DNA from: Cristatella mucedo
Taxonomy: Eukaryota; Bryozoa; Phylactolaemata; Cristatellidae
Assembly: GCA_009760855.2 (NCBI GenBank)
Contig: WPIO01000018.1
Coordinates: 3,164,001 to 3,228,000, forward strand
Reading direction: 5' to 3'
DNA length: 64,000 nucleotides
In this document: in pieces, positions 53,084 through 64,000 of the stretch
Layout of the letters: every line of letters begins with the position of its first letter
Position numbering within the stretch: position 1 is the first letter of the stretch
Made by a program: the position numbers and the translations under genes
Notes under the pieces: model-generated
Told to the model about the DNA's origin: nothing
What the model saw: only the letters and a program-made list of their open reading frames with translations
Database searches by the model: none

Positions 53084-53865
53084 TGCTGTGAACTAGCTCT
53101 GGCTACTGGTCTTTGCTAACGATACGGACTTTTTTATTAATTTATTAACTCTCTTTATTGTTGCCGTGCACCTCTACCTTCGTGTATGGAGACAACGTCT
53201 GCGAATCGCTAGCCATGCAGCAAGGCAGCAGCTTCGTGGGTTCCTCCGCGATTATTGCCACTCCGAGCGCTGCTTTTGGCCCGAGGGACTTCAGCGCTGA
53301 AGCCGATACAGCAAGCTCGTGAATATGTATGCAGCCCGTTTTGCACCCTATCATTTTGTGCTCTATACATCTTGTCCGGAAGAAAACTCAAGATCGTGAC
53401 GTATGGAATAAAACTCAATACCGTGACGCATAAAGCTCAAGCAAGTAACGTAGCTACTTTTTGGATAGCATTATTGGTAGTCACAATTTCAGATGAATTG
53501 GCCATCTTCTGTAGCCATTGAGTTGCCATGATTATCATGTGACTGAGCCACCCTTACCGTTTGATGGCTTGCTTGCATTCTGTGGTTGTGTCAGCGAGCT
53601 CATTTTAAAGTCTTCTGCGATTGCTCCGGCTTCCGTTCTTTTTGCCTTTTCGTATTTGGATTCTGTACCTAAAAAGCAAAGTGAGCTACTTAATACTTGA
53701 GCGAGCACAGGGAATTTAATAAGGTCCTTCACTCATTCATTATCATGCTCGATACAAATTAAAAATTGAAAAAGAAACAGAAACTGAAAGCATAAAAACT
53801 GAGCTGGACTGCAATACTGCCTAGCGGCTCCGAACGTTTTCGGACTCAGCACTCCAGAGAAGGTG
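53084..53865. other. Unassigned spacer
   Basis: Several overlapping frames of 60-88 codons on both strands without any domain. Nothing assigned. Confidence 0.35.
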
Positions 53866-53866
53866 T

Positions 53867-54810
53867 TTGATCTCTGAGACAGGTGACCTGTTAATAGTAG
53901 AACTAACGCCTATAAGCATGGCTAGCGACTCGTGGAAATTGAACTATTATAAAACTAACTTACTAGTTACGGGCAAACCCAGTGTGATTCAGAAATTAGA
54001 CAGGCTAACGCTCAAAATCGGCTCTGCTAGCGTATCTCCTGTTGAATCTGCACGAAATCAAGGCGTCACGTTCCAAAGTGACCTTTCGTTAGACGACCAC
54101 ATCAGCTCCACGATCAAGTCTGTGTACTTTCAGCTACATAACATTGCTAAAACTCGGGCTTGTTTAGATAAGGATACCGCGTCTAAGTTGGTCCATGCAT
54201 TTGTGACATCCCTTCTTGACTTTTGTAACTCACCGCTTGCTGACCTACCGGCCTGTGCAATCAGGCGCTTACAGCTGGTGTAAAACTCGGCAGCCAGGCT
54301 TGTCTGTTGCGAGCGTCGAAGTTGCCACATCACACCACTTTTTGCCGACCTGTATTGGCTACCAGCCAAGCAGCAGATCGACTTATATTTTTGTCGCTCA
54401 CTTTTAGGTTCCTTCATTCTTTGGCTCCAGTCTACTTATCAGATCTACCCTCCCACAAGGCCAAGCATCGAACCACCCGCTTTTCGGAATCTAGCTGTTT
54501 ACCTATACTTCGTACAAACCTCAAATCTTTTGGAGACTGTGCATTTAGTTCGTATGCTCCCAAAGCCTCGAACTCACTATTGACTTGCGTCATGACATCC
54601 CCTGACTTGACCACACTTAGCAAGAAATTAAAAACGCACCAATTTATGGCAGCAGTTAGCGGGTCCCTGTGATTCGTTCTTTATGTGCATATGCGTGCTG
54701 ACATTGTTGCATGCTCCCACTAACCACACTGGCATGTTGACCCTGTGCATGGCACTCCTAACCATGCTATTCATGTTGTTTATCAAGTATGATACCTAGC
54801 AAAGTCAGCG
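53867..54810 (+). mobile_element. L2/CR1-like LINE 3' half
   Basis: Starts in the RT at LNYYKTNLLVTGKPSVIQK and stays open for 138 codons ('IGSASVSPVESARNQGVTFQ', 'SSTIKSVYFQLHNIAKTRAC', '[20 protein letters not shown]') to a TAA at 54,281. It then continues in other frames through 'LAPVYLSDL' and 'SYAPKASNSLL' to a 3' UTR that ends at about 54,800 without the hairpin. One of the least decayed copies. Confidence 0.9.
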
Positions 54811-54939
54811 GAATCATTGCAAAAGAAGTCATTAAGGATTTATGACATGCAGAATAAGGAGCTTTCCCGAGTAGTCCAAAATGCGACAGGTTGTTGTCGT
54901 GAAACGTAGAGCTTACCATTTATATAAAATATACGCATG

Positions 54940-55100
54940 ATTCATTTGCATGATATTTAAGAGAGATTAAATCTCTATTCATGCGCTTCGCATATGCCAC
55001 GTTGGGTTTGAGCTCGCGACCTCAGTCATGAAATACATTAGCCTTGACCTTGATCGAGGCGAGCACCTTAACCACTGGGCTGAACCAGCGTGGCAGCATG
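54940..55100 (-). mobile_element. tRNA-derived SINE (family B)
   Basis: Tail GAGATTAAATCTCTATTCATGC next to GCGCTTCGCATATGCCACG, then B box (reverse complement) GAGCTCGCGACCTC and A box region GAGCACCTTAACCACTGGGC. An internal duplication adds about 25 bp. The same order as at 27.3 kb. Confidence 0.75.
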
Positions 55101-55930
55101 CTTGAGTGGTCTTTCCCGCCGGTGTGTAGCAGCGGCAGGCAACGCATAGCTACATTATTGAATTGCAAATCCTCGCAGTAAAATGGTCACCATCGACCTC
55201 GTTGCGAGAGTTGGCAACAGTTACATTACTTGTAATGCAGACACCATTGGAAGCAGAGCTTGCAGAGCAGTAGCAGTGGCTGCCTGCCGCGCATCAGATC
55301 GCGAACTAGTCCATAACCTATGCACGGTAGCAGCTCGAAGCAAGATACGGCAGTCCACTGAGGCTCTCGCCGTTACGGGAAGACCTGCCTCTTCGTTCCT
55401 CACATCGTCTGTTAAGGTTAAGGTACCGGACACCTGCACTTTACCAGTAGCTCTTACTATCTCTCCTTAAAATCAAAGAGTACGGGCTCGCAGGCCGTAT
55501 ATTGGATGTCCTGATTTCAGCACTCGGGGCTTCAAACACCCTTGGGTCTTAGATCTTGCGGGTCAATGTGCTCGGACTTAACGACCCAGGTAGTGGGTTC
55601 GAGTCCGGCCGCGGGCAATTCTGTATTGCCCACTGCAAGAGGACATCGCGAGCGCCTTTAACATAACAAGTCCATATCCAGAGCATAGAGATTAAATTCA
55701 GCAGTAACTCAAGGTTACAGGTGTCCTGGATTAGCCATGGCGGTGTGCTGCAACTCTCGTTCGTGCTGTGCCCGGAATACCACAAAACTACCGACGTTTG
55801 CAAAGCCTAGAAGCGACTTCGTAATCATGGCTATACGTGGCTGTATCATGGCTATACATAATCTGGCTGATCGAGAAAGCCGGCGTTTACTGTGACTGGT
55901 TCTGAACACCCGCAGCCCTCCGTGACTGTT
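55101..55930. other. Unassigned, with a weak SINE trace at 55,560-55,650
   Basis: Two opposite frames at 55,183-55,470 (95 and 72 codons) without domains. At 55,560-55,650 the words GGTAGTGGGTTCGAGTCC and GCGGGCAATTCTGTATTGCC recall a tRNA-like SINE of family A. Confidence 0.3.
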
Positions 55931-55934
55931 CTAT

Positions 55935-56110
55935 GCAGTGAGTAATAATAACAATAATAATACATGCGTATAGCGCCCTCCGAGAACTGAATCTCTTTCT
56001 GGACACTTTACATACGCTCTATATTAAGCATTACCAATTAAGCTAATGGTTGGTGCTAAAATCCGCAAGCAGGAAACACGCTGTAAGCAGGTACGTGCAC
56101 ACGTGATACG
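55935..56110 (-). mobile_element. LINE tail and 3' UTR remnant
   Basis: AATAATAACAATAATAATAC, then hairpin AGCGCCCTCCGAGAACTGAA...GGACACTTTAC. It continues for about 90 bp with a different 3' UTR (CAATTAAGCTAATGGTTGG), which also occurs in reverse at about 27,825 and 59,405. Confidence 0.7.
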
Positions 56111-56279
56111 AGAGAGGCTGTTGGAAGCTAGAATAGGTTCTCAATGAACTCTTGACCCTGTAGTGGTGCAGGACTCTTGACCATGCATAGCCTCTTTGAT
56201 TGAGTGATGATAGGAGGAGTTTACTTCACTTAATTCCGGCTCAATGTTTTCTCTCGCCCTCTCTCTTTCTTTCTCACTC

Positions 56280-56457
<178 letters not shown>

Positions 56458-57080
56458 AATGCTTCGAGCTTTCCTCAAGCACCTGTTGGCACCCTGTTGC
56501 TTTATCTCCAGTATTTTCGATGCCAATCACGAAGCAAGCAAATTTCTTAGATGCAATCTACATTATCTCTGCTTTCCGATGTTACTTCGTTTCGAAAAAT
56601 GTATGATTTTTTCAATTGAATTTCAAAGGAATTTCATTTATTTCCGTATCCACTGACTTGTCGTAGATGATTTTTGGTCACCGGAGGTTAAGAAACTAGC
56701 AATGGAGGAATATGTGAAAGTTCCCTTGATCTGCTTTCTGTTCGCTTAGAAGTCTTTTTTTCTAAAAAAATAAGCGATCATAAGTCATGTTATATCTACG
56801 TCCTCCCATCACGGCTCTCTTTTTTTCTCTGTCTTCTCAGAACCTGCTAGAATTGTTTCCACAATTTCATGAGATTTTGCAGAGAACCGAAGCTCGAAAG
56901 CTCTACGAGTATACTTTTTATTTAAGGTCTTTTTTAATGAATGAATATATCTCCTTCCGTAACTCTACAAATCCACAATGACTAAGTGAGTGTTAAGCTC
57001 TAGAGTTTGCCATAGAGAACTCAAAGCCTTAGCGGCTTTGAGTTCATATTCAATAGCCAGCTAACTTAATCTCGCGTAAT
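56458..57080. other. Unassigned AT-rich spacer
   Basis: No repeat or gene recognised. A short inverted repeat around 57,008-57,045 (GAACTCAAAGCC...GGCTTTGAGTTC) could form a hairpin. Confidence 0.4.
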
Positions 57081-57285
57081 AAAGATGAAGTGAGATGCCA
57101 AGAGGGCTGTCGAGGAAGTGATTAGCATAAAATTATCAGCTCACGAGGGCTGAAAAGAGTGTTCCACAGTCAGCAGTAGGAGAGAACAAGACGTTGCATA
57201 AGAATTGTGGAAGTGATTTCCACAGTCTACGACCTGCAGAGCAAAAGCTCCTGTGGCCTTAAGTATTTAAGCGAAGTAATAGTAA
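57080..57285 (-). mobile_element. LINE C-terminal fragment, other subfamily
   Basis: On the minus strand one frame reads RSFCSAGRRLWKSLPQFL, matching the 'RSFsxagPrLWNSLP' signature near the C-terminus of CR1/L2-type ORF2 proteins. Distinct from the main family, which has AFSSYAPKAWNSLP. Confidence 0.6.
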
Positions 57286-57589
57286 TAAAGCAGTAAAATA
57301 AAAATAAAATAAAATAAAATAGTAATAAATGAATAGAGCAGCTAATTTGTTGTCCATAACGGAACCTGAGGGCACAAGCACGCTGAAATGTGCGCGTCGG
57401 AAGAACTAGTTATGAAGCCATCAAGCCATGAAGGGCAAGCTTGTGAATCAGAGAAAGAATTGAGCTCTAAATATCTGTTGATCAGCCTGGAATCAGAGCA
57501 ACCACTTCAGCAACAGAGCTCACTGACTTGCAGACCAGCTATTTAGCCAGATATAGAGGCTTAACGGGTTTTTCTCGGCTGTCCGTCGA

Positions 57590-59515
57590 TTCGAGCACTA
57601 CCTACCTCAATGTCTACATTCAAGAAGGTCGCGAGTGGCCTCATCCTGAAACTCATCTCCCAGTCAAAGAAGGCTACTAGTCCTCTAGACCCTATTCCCA
57701 ATGACCTACTGCTACGATGCTTAGATCTGCTGCTGCCATGCATAGCTAACATAATATAAATATGTCCTTAGCCTCAGGTAATGTCCCTGCACTTTTCAAG
57801 AAGGCTACTGTTAGGCCACTAATTAAGAAAGCAACGAAACGACCAAGAGGAGGAGCTTCTGAGCAGTGTCCGTCCTTCCGTCTCCTTCGTCCCGTTCCTC
57901 TCGAAGACACGGGAACGAGTTGCGGCAGACCAACTGAACTCTTATTTTGAGACCTCAAACCTAGCAAGTGAGTTCTAGTCTGGGTTTAGATATAATCACT
58001 CCGCAGAGTCAGCATTGCTTAAGGCGTATAACGACCTTCTCAGGAATGCAGACTCGGGTAAAGTCTGCCTGCTAGTTCAGCTTGATCTTTCAGCACCTTT
58101 TGGTACTATTTATCACCAAGTCCTTCTTGAGCGTCTCGCATCTTGCCTGGGCATCACTTGCACTGCTCTGTAGTGGTTCAAGTCCTACCTCAGCGGTAGA
58201 CTCCAGAGTATTGATTTGAACGGACAAAGATCATCCGAGGAACCACTAAGTACAGTGTACCTCAGGGCTCTGTACTCGGTCTGCTTCTTTGCACTTTCTA
58301 TACTCTCCCTCTTGCCGATGTGATCGCCAAGCACAATCTGGGCTTTCATATCTATTCATCAGATGGCACTCAGTTGTACCTTTGCTGTGATCTCTTCCAG
58401 CTCTTCAGCATGTCGAATTCTCTACACACCCTTGCTGCATGTGTCGATGATATACATACGTGGACGGCAGTAAACTTTCTTGAATTGAATGATGACAAAA
58501 CAAACCCTTTGCTTGTTTTTCAAGCATGATTTTACTTACCGTTCAATTGCATTTCACTTTGCAGCAAATTTAAAGCGCCTAGAAAGAGATTGAGTTCTCT
58601 GAGGGCGCTTTATCAAGTGCATTATTATCATGTTATTATTATTAAGCCTAAAATACATGGGCAAAACCAATTGTGATTCAGAAAGTGGAAAATCTGACGC
58701 TCAAAATTGGCTCTGCCAGCATATCTCCTGTTGAATCTGCACGAAAACTAGTTGTCATGTTCCCAAGGGACCTTTCATTAGAAGACCACATCAGCTCCAC
58801 AGTCAAGTCTGCCTACTTTAAGCTACATAATATTGCTAAAATTCGGGCTATCTTAGACAGGGATACATCTAGACTGGTCCATGCATTTTCGTCATCCCGT
58901 TTCGACTTTTGTAACTCACCACTTGCTGGTCTACCGGCGTGTGCAATCGAGCGCTTACAGTTGGTACAAAACTCTGCTGCTAGGCTTGTCTGCCGTGAGC
59001 GTTGTACTTACTACATCACACCACTTCTCGCCGACCTGCAATGGCTCCCGATCAAGCAACGCGTCGAAGGCTCCGTTACTCTCTTTTAGGTCCCTTAATT
59101 ATCTGGCTCCTGCTTACTTATCAGAACTACTCCCCACCAGGCGAAGAATCGTACAACCAGTTGTTCTGACCTAAATCGTTAAGCCATACCTCCTACGAAC
59201 CTCAAAAACGTTGGAAACCGTGCCTTTAGTTCGTATTCTTCAAAAGCCCGGAACTCACTACTGACGCTGATCACTAAGTCCCCTGACATGACGATATTTA
59301 AAAAGCTTTAAACACATTTTTTACAGCATTTGGTGGATCTTTGTGGTTCGTCTCTCATATACATGTACCAGCCATGCTATGCCTGCTGCTTGCGGATGTT
59401 ACCAACAATTATTTGGTAATGCTTTCTATGATGTATCTGTAAAGTGCCTAGAAAGAGATTCAGTTCTCTGAGGGCGCTATACAAAAGTATTATTATTTCT
59501 ATTTAATCATTATTA
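57590..59515 (+). mobile_element. L2/CR1-like LINE, long copy with nested tail
   Basis: Covers much of the RT: SPLDPIPNDLLLRCLDLLLP (57,675), VRPLIKKA, LDLSAPFGTIYHQVLLERL (58,080), the thumb-side 'WFKSYLSGRLQSIDLNGQRS' region, a broken YADD region, then NFLELNDDKTN at 58,470. A 115-bp LINE tail (58,525-58,640) interrupts it, and it resumes at 'GKTNCDSE' through a 138-codon open frame (58,673-59,089) to the C-terminus and a hairpin tail at 59,445-59,480. Many frameshifts. Confidence 0.85.
58525..58640 (+). mobile_element. Short LINE tail nested in a LINE
   Basis: TTTGCAGCAAATTTAAAGCG, hairpin, GGGCGCTTTATCAAGTGCAT and an ATT repeat, inserted between the LLV and GK codons of the host LINE. 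Confidence 0.8.
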
Positions 59516-60560
59516 CGGCAGTCCAGCCTAGACAGAACGAGTGAGCCAGTAAGATCTTTAGCAAGCCACCGCGGTTGACAGCCAATATTTTAGACAGAGA
59601 GCGAACGTCATGACTAGCTATGGAAGCGGTCTTCGTAATGAAACGTATCAACTTCAAGCAGTTATCAATGAGGTCACCTAAATCCAAATACCTGGTGATG
59701 GTCTCAGTACAGAATCACCAATTATAAGAGCACAGCCTCCAAGTCCAGCCGTACTTTAGGATGTCTTACAGGTATTAGTTCGGTAGTATCATCGTTGCGC
59801 TTAAGAACATTGGCATACATCCGCGATTGAATTTCTATATACTTCATCAGTCGTTGTATTTGATTCCGAAGTTTTCAATAAAAAGTACAGCTGGATATAC
59901 TCGGCGTAGAAGTGAAAGCCGATCCCTTGGGCCTGAATCTTTTTGCCAAGAGACTCGATCAAAATGGAAAACAGCAAGGAACCAAGTTAAAGATCCTCGT
60001 GGGATTCCACTTGTGACTGGTCTGCTGGGGTAGAAACGACCATCAAATGACACGTATGGAACAAGGTCGGATAAGTACGATGCTAACCACGACATTGCCT
60101 CACCTGCCTGACTGATCTTAGCTCTCGCTCGTTCAAGCAGGATGTGATCGCGATCTAGAATGCCAAACGAGGTTGCCGATAGATCGGTCAGACCAGGATA
60201 GCGACCATCGTGGCTACTACTCAGATTATAAATTTGCGACACGGAGGAGAGCGGTTTCAGAGGAGTGATGTTGCTTCAATCTCGACTGAAACTCTTCTAA
60301 TAATTAATTCTTGTCAGTGTGTTTTACAAGCAACTTAGTGAAACCTTTAGGAGAATCTTGGGAATAAACGAAGAACGGTCGGTATTTTGCTACGTCTCAG
60401 AATCATATCAAGGATTTTGAAGGATTGATCGAACGATGGCGATTTGAAAGAATTTGGAACCTAATTTCCAACAATACGTTCCCGCGACACGAAGTTCTCT
60501 GTGTCTAAGGAGCTCTCATTGGTAAGGGCAACGCAAACAGTTATTGGTCCTTAAGATCTT
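59499..60560 (-). mobile_element. L2-like LINE reverse transcriptase, second subfamily
   Basis: On the minus strand: QSRLKQHHSSETALL-type segment near 60,270, then a 131-codon frame (60,242-59,847) with LTDLSATSFGILDRDHILLE, SWLASYLSDLVPYVSFDGRF and VTSGIPRGSLTWFL (palm motifs), and further down DNCLKLIRFITKTASIASH. The YADD motif is decayed. It lies tail-to-tail with the previous copy at about 59,510. Confidence 0.8.
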
Positions 60561-60691
60561 AGAGAATACTGTAGTCCACTGGTATTAAGAGCTTGGACAT
60601 GCTTCTGTCCTGACTTGGAAGCAGGTGTTATCAATTCAATAAAATATTTCACAGTAATCCAGGATGAGTCAGACGACAAGCTTTCTCTGCT

Positions 60692-60950
60692 GTGCTCATG
60701 CAGTACAGGTTTTCCCTTCGCTCTCCTTTAACAAAGTTTCTCATGCTGATATTCTTACTGGTCCGTGCAACTGCAGCAAAAAATGATGTAACTCTTCGGT
60801 ACTTTAACTTTTTCTGGGGGAATTTCAGAAATAGTAGTAGGAAAAAAGAAAAGCCGGTACGCAAGCACTGCGAACATGGGCTAGATAGCAAGGGACTCAT
60901 AGAGCAAGAATCTGCAGCCAACAATCGCCGATTATTAATAATAATAATGA
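60692..60950 (+). CDS. Leader-like open frame, unknown product
   Basis: ATG at about 60,693 gives a frame containing KFLMLIFLLVRATAA, a good leader profile, then KNDVTLRYFNFFWGNFRNSS and a Lys/Arg-rich stretch. It then runs into the AAT repeat and tail of a LINE at 60,940, so its 3' end is not native. Could be a truncated secreted-peptide gene or chance; the opposite strand is also open. Confidence 0.15.
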
Positions 60951-61140
60951 TAATACATTTGTACAGCACTCTCGCAGAGCTAAATCTCTCTTTCCAGGTA
61001 CTTAGCACATGCTGTGTAGGGAAGCATTTCTATACGGTTGGAGATAGCACGTGCAGCGTCAGCAGGCATAGGCTTGCAAAGAACAATTCACAGGGACTCG
61101 GCAAATACTGTGAGGAAAAGGTGCATATCAACTTCTTTCA
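60940..61140 (-). mobile_element. LINE tail and partial 3' UTR
   Basis: AATAATAATAATGATAATAC, CAGCACTCTCGCAGAGCTAA, hairpin remnant, then AGCACGTGCAGCGTCAGCAG and TCACAGGGACTCGGCAAATA from the LINE 3' UTR. Confidence 0.75.
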
Positions 61141-61149
61141 AGTATACGT

Positions 61150-61262
61150 ATCTGCATAGAACCCTATGATAACTTAACCTCTGTCTAGGTGCTTTACATG
61201 TGTCTATGGGCTCGATCCCACGACCTTGGTCGTTAAGAGCGAGCACCTTACTCCCGGGCCAA
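61150..61262 (-). mobile_element. tRNA-derived SINE (family B), diverged
   Basis: Tail AACCTCTGTCTAGGTGCTTTAC, B box GGGCTCGATCCCACGACC (read on the plus strand as its complement) and A box region GCGAGCACCTTACTCCCGGG. Confidence 0.7.
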
Positions 61263-61690
61263 ACTTTTTAAATGTGGTCAACTTGGTGGTGTGATGTCAA
61301 TCGAGAGTGAGTTGCATGGCCACCTTTGATGGTATTTCCCTGTCAAAGCAGGCCCAAATTTCTGCAGTGCTACGTAGCTGAAAGAAGGCAGACTTGACTG
61401 TGGAGCTGATACGGTGGTTTAGTGTAAGGTCTCTTTGGAACAGAACTTCCATCTTGCATGCAGTTGCTCTATGAGATATGCTGGAAGAGCCAATGTTAAT
61501 GGATATATTCTTTCCCATTTGTGAGAGACTCTTGCAGCAAATGTAAAGCGCCTAGAAAGAGATTGAGTTCTCTGAGGGCGCTTTATCAAGTGCTTTATTA
61601 TTATAGGTTTGACGATGACAAGTAAGTTAGTTGTATCTTCAATCAATTTGAGAAATTCTGGTTGCCATCTATGTGCGGATGTCAGCATGC
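61263..61690 (-). mobile_element. L2/CR1-like LINE RT fragment with a nested tail
   Basis: Minus-strand RT: PEFLKLIEDTTNLLVIVKP (61,680-61,615), interrupted by a solo LINE tail (61,528-61,605, plus orientation), then NIGSSSISHRATACKMEVLF and STVKSAFFQLRSTAEIWAC. The nested tail sits at almost the same codon as in the copy at 58.5 kb. Confidence 0.8.
61528..61605 (+). mobile_element. Solo LINE tail nested in a LINE
   Basis: TTGCAGCAAATGTAAAGCGC, hairpin, GGGCGCTTTATCAAGTGCTT and TTATTATTATAG; about 75 bp, opposite in orientation to its host element. Confidence 0.8.
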
Positions 61691-61764
61691 ATGCTTCAGT
61701 GGAGTTGAGAGATTTGGAAAAGCTGGAAGGTAGGGAAGATCAAAGCACAATTACTGCTTTTTCG

Positions 61765-63760
61765 TCCGCATAATAATAATAAATACATTTGATATAGCGC
61801 AGTCAGAAAACTCCATCTCTTTCTAGGCACTTTAAATTTGCTGCAAAGGAAGCACGATCGAATGGTTAGTGGTAGCCTGCTGAATAAACAAAAAGAATAA
61901 CATGTTTAGGGATGACATGCTTAGGGTCAGCATGCAAGTGTGGTTAAACAGCATGCACAGTGTCACCGTGGATAAGACATACAGGAAAAAGCTCAGGGAC
62001 CCGCTAAATGCTCTCATAAATAGGTGCGTTTTTAGTTTCTTTTTAAATGTGGACAAGTCAGGACATGTCGTGGCGAAAGTTGGGAGTGATTTCAAGGCTT
62101 TGGAAGCATAAGAACGAAAGGCCCAGTCTCCAAAAGATTTGAGATTTGTACGAGGTATGAGTAAACAGATCGATTCAGAAAAGCGGATGGTGCGATGCTT
62201 AACCTGGTGGAGCAGTAGATCTGACAGGTAAGCTTGAGCCAAAGAATGAAGTGACCTGAAAGTGAGCGACAAAACCATGAATTCGATGCGTTGCTTGAAT
62301 GGGAGCCAGTGCAGGTCGGCGAAAAGTGGTGTGATGTGGCAGCTGCGACGCTCACGAAAGACAAGCGTAGCAGCAGAGTTTTGTACCAGCTGTAAGTCCC
62401 TGATTGCACAGGCTGGTAGACCAGCAAGCTGTGAGTTAGAGAAGTCAAGACGGGATGTCACAAATGCATGGAACCAATTTAGATGTGGTATCCCTTTCTA
62501 AACAAGCTCGAATTTTAGCAATTTTATGTAGCTAAAAGTAGGCATACTCGACGCGTAGAAATGAAAGCCTAGACTGAGCTTGCTGATTACGTCAGCAAGA
62601 AGGAGAGCATAAACTGTGAAAAGAAGCGAACCAAAAACAGAGCCCTGAGGTCCACCACACTTCAGTGGTTCCTCGGATGATCTCTGCCCGTTCACAGCAA
62701 TACTCTGGAGCCTCTTAGTGACATAGGACATAAGACATCGCTGGTGATGTCCTGGCGAGATGAGAGGCACTCGAGCAGGACTTGGGGGATCAATAGTATC
62801 GAACACTGCTGAAATATCTAGCAAAACAAGCAGAGAAACTTTACCTAAGTCTGCATGCCTGAGAAGGTCGTTATAAACCCTCAGCAATGCTGACTCCGTG
62901 GAGTGATTGGCTCTAAAAACCAGTCTGCAACTTCCTTGCTAGGCTAAAAGCTTCCGTGTAAAAGTTCAGTTGGTCTGCCACAACTCGTTCCAGTGTCATT
63001 GATAGAATGGGAAGTGAGTCGTGATGACGCACTAAGTAAGGTGGTTGCTTTTCACGACCTCGGGACCGAGTTCGTGGGTTCAAATCCTGCCTTGGGCGGT
63101 CTTTTATTGCCACTGCAAGCGGTGATTATACCCATAAATGCTCTTCTGTCGCTATACACAAGAGGCTGCTGAATCAGCTAGTTCTTTTTAGAAGGAAGAC
63201 TGAGAGGCAAGCTACTCAAATTCCCTTGGTTCTTGGTGTTGCATTCTTCATTAGTGGCCTAACTACAGGTCATTTTTAAAGGGGCCAAGACATTTCCTGA
63301 GGATAAGGACACATTTATAATGTTAGTTACGCATGGAAGCATCAGATCTATTCATCGTAGAAGTAAGACTGAGGGAATAGGATCTGGAGGACCATTAGTC
63401 CGCTTTGAGTAGGAGATTAATTTCAGGATGAGGTAATGGCTAGCCTCCTTGAATGAAGCCATTGAGGTGTTGCACAGAATTGAGGGACAAGAGTCCAGAG
63501 GAGATGCTGCTAACCTAGGGATGGACTCTCTGACCTTGTCTATCTTGCTAACAAAAACCCTAGAAAAGAGATCGGTTAGATCATCACACGGATTACTTAC
63601 TGGGTAAGGAGCTTGGCTGGGAGCGGTGACGAAGATGGTTGATCGTAGACATCGGCATTTTGGGATTGTGCATCTGCGATTCAATAATATTTTTATAGAA
63701 GCTAGACTTGGCATTTGCTATGATTGATTGGTATGATCTACAGTAGTCCTAGTATGCCTG
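61765..63760 (-). mobile_element. L2/CR1-like LINE, longest copy in the window
   Basis: Reading the minus strand: a pre-RT linker and fingers region (63,714-63,352: LFSRVFVSKIDKVRESIP, SKRTNGPPDPIPSVLLLR), an inserted family A SINE (63,018-63,185), then LLVLLDISAVFDTIDPP, the GPQGSVFGSLLF palm motif and a decayed YADD (62,887-62,498). An uninterrupted 209-codon C-terminal frame (62,461-61,832) runs to the family stop, followed by 3' UTR, hairpin (61,795-61,830) and AAT repeat. The endonuclease end is missing. Confidence 0.9.
63018..63185 (+). mobile_element. tRNA-derived SINE (family A), nested in LINE
   Basis: GTGAGTCGTGATGACGCACT, GGTAAGGTGGTTGC, GACCTCGGGACCGAGTTC, B box GGGTTCAAATCCTGCC, then TTATTGCCACTGCAAGCGGT, ATAAATGCTCTTCTGTCGC and GGCTGCTGAATCAGCTAG. 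Inserted into the LINE on the opposite strand. Confidence 0.9.
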
Positions 63761-63799
63761 ACTATGGACAGTCAAAGCCTTGATTGGTAATAATGTAGT

Positions 63800-64000
63800 C
63801 ATAATAATAATGCACTTGATAAAGCGCCCTCAGAGAACTCAATCTCTTTCCAGGCGCTTTACATTTGCTGCAAAGGAAACGCGATTGAATGATGAGTAAT
63901 ATCATGCTTGATAAACAACATGAATAACATGGTTAGGGGTGACGTGCAGGAAAGTTGGCAGAAGTTGTACAAGTTCACTTGGTTTAGTTTCTTGTCTAGT
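63800..64000 (-). mobile_element. LINE tail and 3' UTR, continues past the window
   Basis: ATAATAATAATGCACTTGAT, hairpin GCGCCCTCAGAGAACTCAAT...CCAGGCGCTTTAC, then the full family 3' UTR (TGCTGCAAAGG, ATAACATGGTTAGGGGTGAC). The last 50 bases diverge from the family consensus. Confidence 0.85.

Overview
This window reads as nuclear DNA from an invertebrate animal. A diverged 18S rRNA fragment on the minus strand (about 15,850-16,367) has the animal-type signature around the 'GTTAAAGGATTTAAAG' block, not the plant or fungal version. The sequence is packed with L2/CR1-like non-LTR retrotransposon remnants, two tRNA-derived SINE families and long microsatellites. I cannot place it more finely. 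No operons, phage, CRISPR array or complete single-exon gene is visible. Most long reading frames are products of repeats.

Layout. 1-13 kb: AT-rich, with old LINE pieces and weak traces of decayed coding sequence near 0.3-1.05 kb and 9-11.6 kb. 13.3-18 kb: a GC-rich, CpG-rich island with a signal-peptide exon (14,186) and the 18S fragment. 18-25 kb: LINE and SINE debris plus diverged copies of blocks that recur at 32-36 kb. 26-37 kb: the most interesting part, with signal-peptide first exons (plus strand 26,802; minus strand 37,265), asparagine-rich terminal exons (plus strand 28,642-29,013; minus strand 33,111-32,906), a G-rich decamer array (29.6-30.0 kb) and a 2.35-kb GATCGCGA/GAGA minisatellite (33.2-35.6 kb). 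37.8-41 kb: a compound AT satellite, LINE RT fragments, and a 529-bp insertion carrying telomere-like TTTAGGG repeats inside a SINE, flanked by an 8-bp duplication. 41.6-43.55 kb: an inverted array of about 170-bp satellite monomers. 44.2-45.6 kb: a GC-rich island with a probable last exon of a membrane protein (minus strand). 46-53.8 kb: mostly unassigned, with a 22-bp-arm perfect hairpin at 51.8 kb. 53.8-64 kb: almost wall-to-wall LINE copies, several nested.

The strongest new inference is a small secreted-protein gene on the minus strand. A 16-residue hydrophobic leader ends at a phase-1 GTGAGC donor (37,217). It can be joined in frame to a phase-1 acceptor at 33,111, whose exon encodes a Gly/Ser/Asp/Asn tail with four runs of eight or nine Asn and then a stop. 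Two other leader exons and the membrane-protein exon also use phase-1 boundaries. Several flanking blocks occur two or three times, so the locus may be a decaying cluster of duplicated genes for secreted or membrane proteins, broken up by transposons.

The second theme is transposon biology. The LINE family ends in a conserved hairpin (AAAGCGCC...GGCGCTTT) followed by ATT repeats, and one SINE family carries the same tail on a tRNA-like head, the expected mark of a SINE mobilised by its partner LINE. All alignments were made by eye; splice joins and strand calls need transcripts.
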